From positions 1 through 56,833 of IMG/VR virus record IMGVR_UViG_3300013108_000466: DNA of 56,833 nt; one strand, written 5' to 3'. The position numbers were made by a program, and so were the translations under genes. Numbering within the stretch: position 1 is the stretch's first letter; each line of letters starts with the position of its first letter. Below, piece by piece: positions 26,099 to 35,609 of this stretch. This DNA is from a virus. The notes under the pieces were generated by a model. The model was not told the DNA's origin. It did not search any database and saw nothing but the letters and a program-made list of their open reading frames with translations.

Positions 26099-26827
26099 AT
26101 GAGCGATTTTAAATTTCCAACGGAAACTATTGATTTACCCTCAAAAGGTATAGTATACCCTAAAGATCATCCTTTATCTAAGGGTAAAATAGAAATTAAA
26201 TATATGACTGCTAGAGAAGAAGATATTCTTTCTAACCAATCTTATATTCAAAAAGGTATTGTTTTAGATAAACTATTAAATTCATTGATTGTTACTGAAG
26301 GAGTAAAAATTGATGATTTAATTGTTGGAGACAAAAATGCAGTATTTATTGTATCTAGAATTTTAGGTTATGGTAAATATTATGAAGTAAGTATTAATGG
26401 TGTAGAACATAAAATCGATTTAACTGAGTTAAATAATAAAGAATTTGATACCAAAGGTTTAGAACAAGGTCAAAATGAATTTACTTATAAAATAGAATCA
26501 ACAGGTACTGTTCTAACATATAAAATTCTAACAGGAAAAGACGAAAAAGCTATTGATAGAGAATTAGCTGGATTAAAAAAGATTAATAAAGAATCAAATC
26601 CTGCACTTACTACTAGATTAAAACATATGATTACATCAGTAGATGGAAAGGATGAGAAAAAAGATATTAGGGAATTTGTAGATAATTATTTATTAGCTAG
26701 AGATTCTAGGGCATTTCGAGAACACGTAAAAAACACACAACCCGATGTTAATATGAATTATGTTCTTGAGAGTGGAGAGGAGGTAACAGTCCCTATAGGA
26801 CTTAACTTTTTTTGGCCTGACATCTAA
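26099..26827 (+). CDS. Tail assembly chaperone / gp26-like protein, 0-frame product
   Basis: 242 residues. The N-terminus 'LPSKGIVYPKDHPLSKGKIEIKYMTAREEDIL' matches the protein encoded before the tape measure in many marine T4-like phages, often labelled gp26-like baseplate hub. The fold and position are those of a tail assembly chaperone. The gene ends soon after a seven-T run, and the +1 frame across that run continues into the next reading frame, which has no start codon covering its conserved first third. A frameshift fusion of about 339 residues is therefore likely. Confidence 0.75.
   Translation: MSDFKFPTETIDLPSKGIVYPKDHPLSKGKIEIKYMTAREEDILSNQSYIQKGIVLDKLLNSLIVTEGVKIDDLIVGDKNAVFIVSRILGYGKYYEVSINGVEHKIDLTELNNKEFDTKGLEQGQNEFTYKIESTGTVLTYKILTGKDEKAIDRELAGLKKINKESNPALTTRLKHMITSVDGKDEKKDIREFVDNYLLARDSRAFREHVKNTQPDVNMNYVLESGEEVTVPIGLNFFWPDI
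26799..26827 (+). other. Candidate +1/-2 ribosomal frameshift site
   Basis: The 0 frame reads AAC-TTT-TTT-TGG and stops at 26825-26827. The frame used by the downstream ORF is open only from 26799, so any slip must happen in this window. The T7 run at 26807-26813 is the obvious slippery stretch. Shifting there joins 237 codons to 102 codons. A homopolymer sequencing error is the main alternative. Confidence 0.6.
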
Positions 26828-27119
26828 GACCGCACCCCTAGCCAGGAAGAAACTTTTTAAAGATATTCATGATATAGTATTCCATGGAAATGGTGGATTT
26901 GATTATCACACTGTTTACAATATGCCTATTTGGTTAAGGAAATTTACTTTTAAAGAAATCCAAGACCATTTTGATGACCAACAAAGACAACACAAGGAAG
27001 CTATGGAAAGACGTAAAAATCAAGGTAAAAAATCCTTAGTAAGCTCTGATGGTAAAGTAAATGTACCAGCATTTACTGAAGCTAGTAAGCCATATAAAGG
27101 TAAAACAAGTTATAAGTAA
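26828..27119 (+). CDS. Tail assembly chaperone, frameshift extension (gp51-like position)
   Basis: The frame encodes A-R-K-K-L-F-K-D-I-H-D-I-V-F-H-G-N-G-G and then VYNMPIWLRKFTFKEI before a basic, polar tail. The first ATG in this frame is at 26922 (65 residues), but the conserved-looking HDIVFHGNGGFDYHTVY segment lies before it, with no ATG, GTG or TTG start that would include it. This makes it most likely the C-terminal extension of the upstream gene made by frameshifting, as for tail chaperone pairs upstream of tape measure genes in other tailed phages. Start coordinate given is after the 0-frame stop. Confidence 0.65.
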
Positions 27120-27121
27120 TA

Positions 27122-27136
27122 ATATTTATAATAAAA
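27122..27136 (+). promoter_or_regulatory. Late-type promoter motif ATATTTATAATAAAA
   Basis: Exact copy, 7 nt upstream of the tape measure ATG. Confidence 0.65.
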
Positions 27137-27143
27137 CCTATTT

Positions 27144-29486
27144 ATGGCTACCCCAGAGGAATTAAAAAGACAGAAAGAAATTACTAGACTTAAAAAGTTA
27201 GAATTAGAGTATGATAAACAATCATCTCAAATTTCTAGAGCTGATGTAGCTAATAGTGATGATTTTAGCTCCTTATTAAGGGAAAACCTAAAAAGTCTTA
27301 AATTAGTACAAGCTGCAAAATCAGAAATCCTTAGTATTGATAGACGTATAACAAAGCAAGTTAATGATGCTTTTGCTTTTGATATAAAACAATTAGGTAA
27401 TGCTAAAGCTAGTCAAGATTTAGCTAAACAAAGAGTACAATTAGAAAGGGATAGAGTAGTCTTGATGCAAAAGTCAGGAGCTGAACTTACTACAGATAAA
27501 AAACTTCAAGCACAAATTAATGCTACAATAAAACAAAGAGTAAAAACAGCTGAAGAATTATTAAAGGTAAACCAGAAAAATCAAGACATTTCCAAAGAAA
27601 TACAAGGCAATTTAAGTGTTAGATCATTTTCAGGTTTAGCTGGTATAGCAGATAAAGTAGGTTTAGGTGATTTTGTTGGAGAATTAAATGATGCAGCTCA
27701 AGCGGCTAGAGAAGCTGTAGCAGACAATATAGAAGGTAGAGAACTTACGAAGAATTTTGGGTTAGAAAATGCTGATTTAGGTGCTTTAAGTGATGAAGAA
27801 AAAAATATAATCTCAAAAGCCACAGCTGGAGAAGCAGGTGATAAAGGATTTGGAAAAGGCCTTACTAAGGACCTTATGGAAAAAGCTGGTCTAGGTAACA
27901 TGGGACAAGGAGTAGGGGCAGCAGCTAAAATAAAAGGAGCAGGAGGATTAGAAGGGATTGAAAAAGCAACTAAAAAATTAAACCCATTAATAAAGGGACT
28001 TAAAGCGCTAGGTCCAGCACTTAAAAAATTATTAGGTCCATTAGCTATATTAGCAGAAATAATAGCATTAGATAAACAGACTGCTGACATGGCTAAAAAC
28101 ATGAATATGACCTACAAAGAAGCTCAAAAACTAAGAGCTGAAATGCAAAGTATAGCCAATTCTTCTGGTGAAAATTTTGTTACAGGTAAAAAATTAGTAG
28201 AGTCATTTGTAGAATTAAATAAGGAACTAGGAACTTCAGGTACTAAATTAGTTGGTGAACTTTTAACTTCTATGACACAGTTAAGAGAAATGGCTGGGTT
28301 TACCAATGAAGAAATGATGGGGTTAGCTAAATTAGCTTTAACCACAGATGATAACATGGAAGACATTACTGGTGAATTTATGGCTGCTGCTAAGGCAGCT
28401 GGAGTTCAAAATGGAGTAATGGTTAATACTAAAACTTTATCTAAAGATATATCAAATTTATCAGCTGCAACAACATTATCATTAGGAAAAAATCCAAAAT
28501 TATTAGGTGAAGCATTAGCTGTAACTAAAGCTCTAGGCATGGAAATGGAGCAATTAGAAGGTATTGCTAGTGGATTAATGAATTTTGAAGAAAGTATTAA
28601 AAATGAATTAGAAGCAGAATTATTATTAGGTAAAAATATTAATTTAGAAAAAGCAAGACAAGCAGCCCTAAATAATGATTTAGCTACTTTAGCCCAAGAA
28701 ATAGCAGAACAAGCAGGTACATCAGCTGAGTTTGCTGAAATGAATAGAATCCAACAAGAAGCATTAGCTAAATCTGTTGGTATGTCTAGAGAAGAACTAG
28801 CAAATACTTTATTTGTACAAGAACAATTAGCTGGATCAACAGGAGAAGAAGCAGAAGAACAAGAAAGACTATTGAATGCTAGAATAGCAGAAGTAGGTTT
28901 AGCTCAAGCTCAAAAAGAAATGGCTGATCAAGGATTTGAAGGATTAAAAAAACAAGTAGGAATGGCTGATAGATTAACAGCAACTATGGATAAATTAAAT
29001 GAAGTATTTGTTTCATTAATAGAACCTTTAATGCCTATATTAGATGTTTTTGTAATGTTATTTGGTCTTCTTGGAAAAATTGTTGCATTAGTAAAACCAT
29101 TGCTTGATGCCGCAAGTTTTGTAGGTAATTTAATAGGTGATTCAATAGGTTCAGTAGTTGGAGGAGTAGGTAGCATGTTAGAAGGAGGATCATTTTCAGA
29201 AGGAGTTGATTTTTCTGCAACTAAAGCTTCTGGACAAAGGTTACAAGATGATAATTGGATGGGTAAAGGTTTACAAATGGCAGGAGTACCTACAGCATTT
29301 GCAAAAGGTGGAATAGTAACAGGCCCAACTAATGCTATAATTGGTGAAGCAGGTCCTGAAGCAGTAATACCTTTAAATAAAGAAATAAATGTAGATAATT
29401 CTAAAATGGAAGCTATATTATCAAATATTGATAAAAACTTATCAAAACAAAAACCAATGACTCCATTTATGGTATCAGTAGGATAA
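27144..29486 (+). CDS. Tail tape measure protein
   Basis: 780 residues. A long charged coiled-coil N-terminal half (to about 160) is followed by hydrophobic, Gly-rich helices (about 285-320 and 635-690) typical of tape measures. The C-terminal 'FAKGGIVTGPTNAIIGEAGPEAVIPL' is the common phage tape-measure end motif. T4 gp29 is shorter (590). It sets tail length and is likely handled by the chaperone pair encoded directly upstream. Confidence 0.85.
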   Translation: MATPEELKRQKEITRLKKLELEYDKQSSQISRADVANSDDFSSLLRENLKSLKLVQAAKSEILSIDRRITKQVNDAFAFDIKQLGNAKASQDLAKQRVQLERDRVVLMQKSGAELTTDKKLQAQINATIKQRVKTAEELLKVNQKNQDISKEIQGNLSVRSFSGLAGIADKVGLGDFVGELNDAAQAAREAVADNIEGRELTKNFGLENADLGALSDEEKNIISKATAGEAGDKGFGKGLTKDLMEKAGLGNMGQGVGAAAKIKGAGGLEGIEKATKKLNPLIKGLKALGPALKKLLGPLAILAEIIALDKQTADMAKNMNMTYKEAQKLRAEMQSIANSSGENFVTGKKLVESFVELNKELGTSGTKLVGELLTSMTQLREMAGFTNEEMMGLAKLALTTDDNMEDITGEFMAAAKAAGVQNGVMVNTKTLSKDISNLSAATTLSLGKNPKLLGEALAVTKALGMEMEQLEGIASGLMNFEESIKNELEAELLLGKNINLEKARQAALNNDLATLAQEIAEQAGTSAEFAEMNRIQQEALAKSVGMSREELANTLFVQEQLAGSTGEEAEEQERLLNARIAEVGLAQAQKEMADQGFEGLKKQVGMADRLTATMDKLNEVFVSLIEPLMPILDVFVMLFGLLGKIVALVKPLLDAASFVGNLIGDSIGSVVGGVGSMLEGGSFSEGVDFSATKASGQRLQDDNWMGKGLQMAGVPTAFAKGGIVTGPTNAIIGEAGPEAVIPLNKEINVDNSKMEAILSNIDKNLSKQKPMTPFMVSVG

Positions 29487-29504
29487 TTAATTTCGATTCC
29501 TCTA

Positions 29505-29519
29505 ATATTTATAATAAAT
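29505..29519 (+). promoter_or_regulatory. Late-type promoter motif (ATATTTATAATAAAT)
   Basis: 14 of 15 bases match; 22 nt upstream of the ATG at 29542. Confidence 0.6.
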
Positions 29520-29541
29520 TAATTAATTAAAAATTTTAATC

Positions 29542-29778
29542 ATGAGCAATAGTTTATTAAATAAATTAAAGAACGGTGGATCTCAACTATCTAGTTTAAA
29601 TGGTGGTACACCTAATATTCCTAATTTTCAACAATCTACTTTGCATAAAGAATATTCTACTATAGGAGATCCTGATGCAATGAGTGTAAAACCAGAAAAT
29701 GGAGTGTTACCTCAACCATCTGTATTAGAAAGAAATGTTGGAGAACAAGACAAGTATTTAAATAATCTGCCAAACTAA
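29542..29778 (+). CDS. Small baseplate-region hypothetical protein
   Basis: 78 residues, Asn/Ser/Gly/Pro-rich with LLNKLKNGGSQLSSLNGG at the N-terminus and likely little fixed structure. It lies 6 nt upstream of a baseplate/tube-cap gene and behind a late motif. Probably a minor structural component; no homologue is recognised. Confidence 0.6.
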   Translation: MSNSLLNKLKNGGSQLSSLNGGTPNIPNFQQSTLHKEYSTIGDPDAMSVKPENGVLPQPSVLERNVGEQDKYLNNLPN

Positions 29779-29784
29779 TATAAC

Positions 29785-31695
29785 ATGCCATTAGTTACAA
29801 TGACAACTAACCTTAAGTCTTTAAGGTATGGCAAAGATACAGTAGGTGGTGGTAATAGTAATCAACCTTATGTAACTAGGTCAATTCCTAAAGATCTAGA
29901 CGATGTAGGAAGAACAGGAGGGCCTGACTTTTTATTACGTGGGGGAACTTTATTGCCTAGAAGAATTGGTAATGATGTGTCTAGATTGTCACAAATGTTT
30001 TTTGACTTTAAATCACCATCCGGACCTTTATTTATAGCAAAACAAAATGTATTATCATTAGTAAATGTTAATGGTGAAGCTGGATTTGCAGACCCAGCAA
30101 AATTAGTAATGAACCAAGGAGTTTATACTCCTTTAGAAGCAATTATTCAAGCAGGTACTAACGCAGTAGGAATGCACGTACCAAAACAAGGTTATAATCC
30201 ATTTGATAATTTAAACCCTGATGGACCTAAAAACTTTGGTTTTAGTTCAAATAGAAACCAACCATTAGCATTTCCAACTTATTTACGTACAATAGCTCCT
30301 GATGGGCAATTAAGAAGTAGATTAACAAATTTATTAGATACAAAAATAGCTAGTTTAGTAGCTCCACAAGAACAAAATATACTAACATATTCGGGAGGAC
30401 CTGGATCCACTTTAGGTGTAGGTAAAACACAAATTCCAATTAATAGTAGAACAACATTTAAACCGGATGATATTGGTTTTTATGGTAGTGGAATTAGTAC
30501 TAGTGTAGGTAAATCAGCATTATCTTATAATGAATTATTTAATGTGTCAAGTGATCCATTGAATGCTCAAACAACATGGATTAATGCTAGATTAACAAAT
30601 TTATTAGGTACTGGTCTATTTGGATATAGTAATCCAATTCCTTTAATCCCAGGTGCAACAACTCCAAGAGTACCTAATAGCCAAGGTGGATCACATTTAA
30701 CTAATCCTAATTTCCAAGAAACTTTAGGTTCAAGTCAAACTAGACCTGCAACTTTAGCTTGGACACCTGGAAAACAATTTGAACAAAGAGTAAATCTAGG
30801 TAATCCTGGTAAAAGAGGAAATATATCAAGTTATACTATAGGTAAAAGAGACATCAATGCACCAATATCAGGTTCAGTAAGTGCTAATTCATCTTATTTA
30901 GCTGCTGTAGATAAAGTTAATGCTTTTCCTTTATACAGATCAAACTCAGTAACTGGGAATAATGATAAAAATGATTTTGTAAAATTTAGAATTGGAGTTA
31001 TAAATAATAATAATCCACTTGAAAAAACGTATATTCATTTTAGAGCATTAATTAATGGAATGAGTGATGCTTATACTTCAAATTGGGAACCTCATAAATT
31101 TATGGGTAGATCTGAAGAGTTTTATACATATAGTGGGTTTGGTAGAACACTTTCATTAGATTGGACAGTAGCAGCACAATCAAAACAAGAATTAATACCA
31201 ATGTACCAAAAATTAAATTATTTAGCTTCAGTATGTGCGGGTGATTTTTCAGATGTTGGATATATGAGAGGTAATTTAATATCATTATCTGTAGGAGGTT
31301 GGTTCCAAGAACAAATTGGAATTATGCAAGGTATAACTTTAGATGTGCCTGGAGAATCTCCATGGGAAATTGGAATAACTGATGCCAATAATTTAACATC
31401 TATAGGTACAGGAGATAGAGCAAGAGAAATAAACTCAGATCCAAGTGTACAAGAAATGCCTATGATTATTAATGTAACAGGGTTTACATTTATTCCAATT
31501 CATGACTTTGTTCCTAGAGTACAAAGAAATTCATTTAATGGAGGTAAAATTGAAGGAGGAGGAACATTTATCTCTGATTACGGACCAGAAAGGTATATTA
31601 ATTTAAAAGGTGGATTAGGATCTAACTATGATGGAGGACCAGGTAATGAAAATGTTTCTAATGGTAGTTTAAACTATATGCCTAAAAAACAATAA
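29785..31695 (+). CDS. Baseplate/tail-tube initiator-like structural protein
   Basis: 636 residues. The C-terminal domain (about 415-600) has 'KFMGRSEEFYTYSGFGRTLSLDWTV', 'KLNYLASVCAGDFSDVGYMRG' and 'GESPWEI', patterns typical of T4-type baseplate tube-cap proteins (gp54/gp48 class) in marine phages. The N-terminal part is Asn/Gly-rich and extended. It is encoded directly before a LysM-like baseplate gene and the hub protein. Confidence 0.6.
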   Translation: MPLVTMTTNLKSLRYGKDTVGGGNSNQPYVTRSIPKDLDDVGRTGGPDFLLRGGTLLPRRIGNDVSRLSQMFFDFKSPSGPLFIAKQNVLSLVNVNGEAGFADPAKLVMNQGVYTPLEAIIQAGTNAVGMHVPKQGYNPFDNLNPDGPKNFGFSSNRNQPLAFPTYLRTIAPDGQLRSRLTNLLDTKIASLVAPQEQNILTYSGGPGSTLGVGKTQIPINSRTTFKPDDIGFYGSGISTSVGKSALSYNELFNVSSDPLNAQTTWINARLTNLLGTGLFGYSNPIPLIPGATTPRVPNSQGGSHLTNPNFQETLGSSQTRPATLAWTPGKQFEQRVNLGNPGKRGNISSYTIGKRDINAPISGSVSANSSYLAAVDKVNAFPLYRSNSVTGNNDKNDFVKFRIGVINNNNPLEKTYIHFRALINGMSDAYTSNWEPHKFMGRSEEFYTYSGFGRTLSLDWTVAAQSKQELIPMYQKLNYLASVCAGDFSDVGYMRGNLISLSVGGWFQEQIGIMQGITLDVPGESPWEIGITDANNLTSIGTGDRAREINSDPSVQEMPMIINVTGFTFIPIHDFVPRVQRNSFNGGKIEGGGTFISDYGPERYINLKGGLGSNYDGGPGNENVSNGSLNYMPKKQ

Positions 31696-31697
31696 CT

Positions 31698-32018
31698 ATG
31701 GGACGATATACAAGAAGAAAAATAGTTAGAAAAATTAAATCTAGCCAAGAAGCAGGAGTTAGAAATTATGTAGGTACTAAATACCCTAGAATTCCTCTAT
31801 CTCCAGAAGACACTTATGTATATGCAGAACAAGGAGATCGTTTTGATACTTTAGCTTTACAATATTACGGAAATTCTGATTACTGGTGGGTTATATCTAT
31901 TGCAAATGAAGACTTAAAACAAGATTCATATTACTTACCATTAAACCAACAAATTAGAATTCCTGCAAATATTGGAGCTATTGAAAGTCAATATAATGCA
32001 ATAAATGGAGTTATCTAA
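31698..32018 (+). CDS. LysM-like baseplate wedge protein (gp53-like)
   Basis: 106 residues. EQGDRFDTLALQYYGNSDYWWVI followed by IANEDLKQDSYYLPLNQQIRIP is a classical LysM fold pattern as in T4 gp53 and small LysM tail proteins. It is shorter than T4 gp53 (196), having only a short basic N-terminal extension. It likely helps join wedge to hub; peptidoglycan binding is possible but unproven. It lies 2 nt after and before its neighbours. Confidence 0.7.
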   Translation: MGRYTRRKIVRKIKSSQEAGVRNYVGTKYPRIPLSPEDTYVYAEQGDRFDTLALQYYGNSDYWWVISIANEDLKQDSYYLPLNQQIRIPANIGAIESQYNAINGVI

Positions 32019-32020
32019 TT

Positions 32021-35000
32021 ATGGGAAATATTGTAGGAGAAAGATTTGAAGGATATGTATTAAACCAAATTAATAGTAGACAAAAACTATTAGGTGCTGG
32101 TTATGCTAAAGACTCCATTAGAACTCCTCAGCAGATGCAATTAATCAACAATAAAAATGCTTGGTTAAAAATGGCTTCATCTGTATCTGTATTACAAGAC
32201 CAAACACCAGCTGTTTATAATAGAGAACAAGGTAAATACATAGATGATAGTGTTAATCCTGGAGAACAAAGATTAAAAAATATTGGCATTGAAGATACAG
32301 CTAACTTTACAGGAATGAGGTTAGCAAAACAAACAGTATTATTTAATACCCTTTCTCAAGTAAACCCAACAACAGAATTTAATGAACAAACAAATGTTGG
32401 ACTAAACGGGGATTATAATTTTAGATCAGGAGTAGCAACTTCAAATGCTTTATGGAATAGTAGTAGATCATATGGTTTAGGAGGTACAAATCAAGGTTTA
32501 GTACCAGCTCCTGGATTAATATCATTTTCAGTAGAATCACAAAATAGAGGTTCTATTAGAAAAGGTACTGTAGAATTAAAATGTTTTAATAAATTTCAAT
32601 TTGAATTGATAGAATTAGTATATCTTAGATTAGGTTATACTATGATGATAGAATGGGGTTGGGATAAGTACACTACCAATAGTGAAAATCTTTTAGAAAT
32701 GGGTAATACTATTATTGAAGATATTTGGTTTAATAACTCATCTCAAGATATTACCCAACTTCAAATGATAAAAAACATTGAAAAATATAGAAGATTATAT
32801 CATGGAAATTATGATGGTTTTTATGGTAAAGTAACTAATTTTAATTGGACTTTTGAACCTGATGGAACCTATAATATTACTATAGATTTGTATTCTGTTG
32901 GAGATGTAATAGAATCAATTAAAGTAGACACTAGGTCTTCAGCTTTATCTTTAGATAAAATTAAAAGTGTAGTAAGTGGATCAACTTTCCCAAAAGGACT
33001 AGGTTCATCACCAATAGTAACAAATGCTGGCTCTACAGCTTTATCCCAAGCTATGTTTACAGACATAGTAAATAGAAAATGGGATGAAAAAAATAGTGAT
33101 TATTTAAATCCATCTTTATTCTTTAAAGAAAAAAAGACAGAAAAAGGTGATTCTTCTGCTTCAACAGATAGATATAATTACTATATGACTTTTGGAGCTT
33201 TAATAGCTAAAATAAAAGAATTTGTTGTTCCTAAAATAATAAACGAGCATGGTGAAGCTCAAGAAATGATTTATTTTGATGAGGGTAGTGAAGAATATTG
33301 TGCTATTTACCCAAACCAAATAGCCTTAGATCCTAGAATATGTTTAATTAAACCACCATTAACAGCAAACACAAAACCAGATTCAGATTCAAGATCAACA
33401 GAAGGTTATGTTTATTTCGACCCAGGATGGGAACGATTTAAAGAATTTGCAGTAGCAGAACCTATAGGTGCAAATACTACTTGTAATTATGGAAAAATTA
33501 GAAATATATATCTTAATTATGATTTTGTATCTCAACAACTTGCTAAAGCAACAAAATCAGTTGGATTAGAAAACCAACTTACTTTATTTAAATTTTTAAG
33601 TGCTATATGTACTGGAATTAATCAATCTTTAGGTGGTATAAATAATTTAGAAGTTATTATAAAAGATGATAATTTAATCACAATTAATGAACAAAATCCT
33701 ATACCAGGATTAGAAAATATACCTGGATTAAAAAGCAGAATGCTTGAAGTCCCTTCATTTGAATTATTTGGTTTTAATCCTGCAAATAACACATCAAACT
33801 TTGTTAAAGATTTTTCATTTGATACTTCAATTACTCCTGAATTAGCAAGTATGATTACTATAGGAGCAACAGCTAATGGAGGAAGTACTAAAAATTACGA
33901 TGGGACTGCATTTTCAAAATGGAATGTAGGCTTATTTGACAGATTTAACACAGAAATGATAGATCCTTCTACTTCTGCTATTATTATAAATCAAATAGCA
34001 TTATCTGAAAGGGCTACTGAATTAGGTATAATTCCAAATGGAGAAATAACAGCACAAGAAGGGGTTGTTTTATATGATGCTTTTGCATCTGCTTCATTAG
34101 ATCATGATATTGAATCCTTTACTTCAGATTTAATTTTAACTTACACAGATGTTGCTCTTACAACTGTTGAAAATGTAGGTTATGCAGTAGACGCTGTAGC
34201 AGAATTTGGAGCAGATATATGGAATTCAGCTACAAATTTATTTAGAAGTAAGGAGAACAAAAAACCAACATGGGGTACAGATAATGTTTCAAACATAACT
34301 AATCCTGATTTATCTGAAGCGGTAGACCCTTATTATATGGCAAATAGATCATCAACAGCCTTAGGTGTATCGTTTACAGGTCAAAGGGAAGTACCAGCTA
34401 ACTCTGTTTATGGAAAAGAAGCATTAGCAGTAACATGGAGTGAGTACATACAAATGATTACAGATAAAAGAATTGCTAAGAGAATAAAAGAAGGTGAGGG
34501 AAAATTTACTAAAGAAGAATTATTAGAAAGATTTGGAAACAATTATCAATTTTATCTCACTAGAGTTTTTGGAGGAGATTTTGTAGCTGGATCAAATGAT
34601 AGTGATGATACATTAACAGATCCATCTAAAGCAACATATTTTCAATATAACTCTAATATTATAAACAATGGAAAAAATGCTTTTAAAGCATATGTAGACA
34701 CATTAAATAATTATATTTACGCTAAAACAAAAGGATTAGTACCTTCAAATACTATAGGTTTTATCCCAGTAAGTTTAAATATAAACTTTGAAGGGATGTC
34801 TGGTGTTAAAATTTATAATCAAATAAATGTTAGACAAGGATTTTTACCATCTCAATACCCAAAAACATTTAAATTTTTAATTAAAACTGTCAATCATACA
34901 ATATCAGATAATAAATGGGATTCTAATATTGATACTGTTTCAACACCAAGAACATTTGCTGTAGGTGCTTATTCATTTAAAGATTTAGAATCATCAGCAG

Positions 35001-35608
35001 ATACTTACATAAGATCACAAGGTGGTGGAGGTGGAGGAAGACAAGAATATTTTGGGCCTGCTCCAAATGCTGCTAGAGTAAGAGAATACATGGGAACAAC
35101 AGGTGGATTTATAACAGAAAAAAGATCAGGTCAAACTGGTAATGGAGGGTATACAATAGGTCTTAACCCTGAAACAGAAGAAGCAAGAGGAGAATTAACA
35201 AGTGGAGGAGATATATCAAATGATGCAGCTAATATGACTATAGCAGTAATGAAAGCTATTAGAGAAAAATCCCCTACAATGAGAATAACTTTAACAGGAG
35301 GTAATGATTTATATCACCACAATAAACCAAAATCATACACTAGTAGACATGAAAGTGGTAATGGTGTTGATTTTGTTATAGATAATCCATCAGCAGAAAA
35401 TTTAGATATTTGTAAAATGGTATTAAATAGTTTCCTTGTAGGACCTAAAAATTGGTGGTATATAGATGAGTATGGAAACCCAACAGCAATAGCAAGTGGA
35501 GCACATTTCCATATGTCTGTAGGTGCAACTCCTGAAAAATCTGGAAAAGCTCAAATACCTATAGCTGAACAACAATTAAAAGAAGGAAAAATAACTAAAT
35601 TACCATAA
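32021..35608 (+). CDS. Baseplate hub protein with C-terminal M15-type peptidase domain
   Basis: 1195 residues. The N-terminal half contains hub-type segments 'SFSVESQNRGSIRKGTVELKC' and 'LRLGYTMMIEWGWDKY' (about 165-215), typical of gp27-like hub proteins in marine T4-like phages. The C-terminal about 130 residues form a D-Ala-D-Ala-peptidase-like zinc domain: S-R-H1110-E-S-G-N-G-V-D1117 and A-H1162-F-H1164 give the HxxxxxxD...HxH signature. It would cut peptide bridges during infection, replacing T4's gp5 lysozyme. A poly-Gly linker (about 1004-1010) separates the two parts. Confidence 0.75.
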   Translation: MGNIVGERFEGYVLNQINSRQKLLGAGYAKDSIRTPQQMQLINNKNAWLKMASSVSVLQDQTPAVYNREQGKYIDDSVNPGEQRLKNIGIEDTANFTGMRLAKQTVLFNTLSQVNPTTEFNEQTNVGLNGDYNFRSGVATSNALWNSSRSYGLGGTNQGLVPAPGLISFSVESQNRGSIRKGTVELKCFNKFQFELIELVYLRLGYTMMIEWGWDKYTTNSENLLEMGNTIIEDIWFNNSSQDITQLQMIKNIEKYRRLYHGNYDGFYGKVTNFNWTFEPDGTYNITIDLYSVGDVIESIKVDTRSSALSLDKIKSVVSGSTFPKGLGSSPIVTNAGSTALSQAMFTDIVNRKWDEKNSDYLNPSLFFKEKKTEKGDSSASTDRYNYYMTFGALIAKIKEFVVPKIINEHGEAQEMIYFDEGSEEYCAIYPNQIALDPRICLIKPPLTANTKPDSDSRSTEGYVYFDPGWERFKEFAVAEPIGANTTCNYGKIRNIYLNYDFVSQQLAKATKSVGLENQLTLFKFLSAICTGINQSLGGINNLEVIIKDDNLITINEQNPIPGLENIPGLKSRMLEVPSFELFGFNPANNTSNFVKDFSFDTSITPELASMITIGATANGGSTKNYDGTAFSKWNVGLFDRFNTEMIDPSTSAIIINQIALSERATELGIIPNGEITAQEGVVLYDAFASASLDHDIESFTSDLILTYTDVALTTVENVGYAVDAVAEFGADIWNSATNLFRSKENKKPTWGTDNVSNITNPDLSEAVDPYYMANRSSTALGVSFTGQREVPANSVYGKEALAVTWSEYIQMITDKRIAKRIKEGEGKFTKEELLERFGNNYQFYLTRVFGGDFVAGSNDSDDTLTDPSKATYFQYNSNIINNGKNAFKAYVDTLNNYIYAKTKGLVPSNTIGFIPVSLNINFEGMSGVKIYNQINVRQGFLPSQYPKTFKFLIKTVNHTISDNKWDSNIDTVSTPRTFAVGAYSFKDLESSADTYIRSQGGGGGGRQEYFGPAPNAARVREYMGTTGGFITEKRSGQTGNGGYTIGLNPETEEARGELTSGGDISNDAANMTIAVMKAIREKSPTMRITLTGGNDLYHHNKPKSYTSRHESGNGVDFVIDNPSAENLDICKMVLNSFLVGPKNWWYIDEYGNPTAIASGAHFHMSVGATPEKSGKAQIPIAEQQLKEGKITKLP

Positions 35609-35609
35609 C

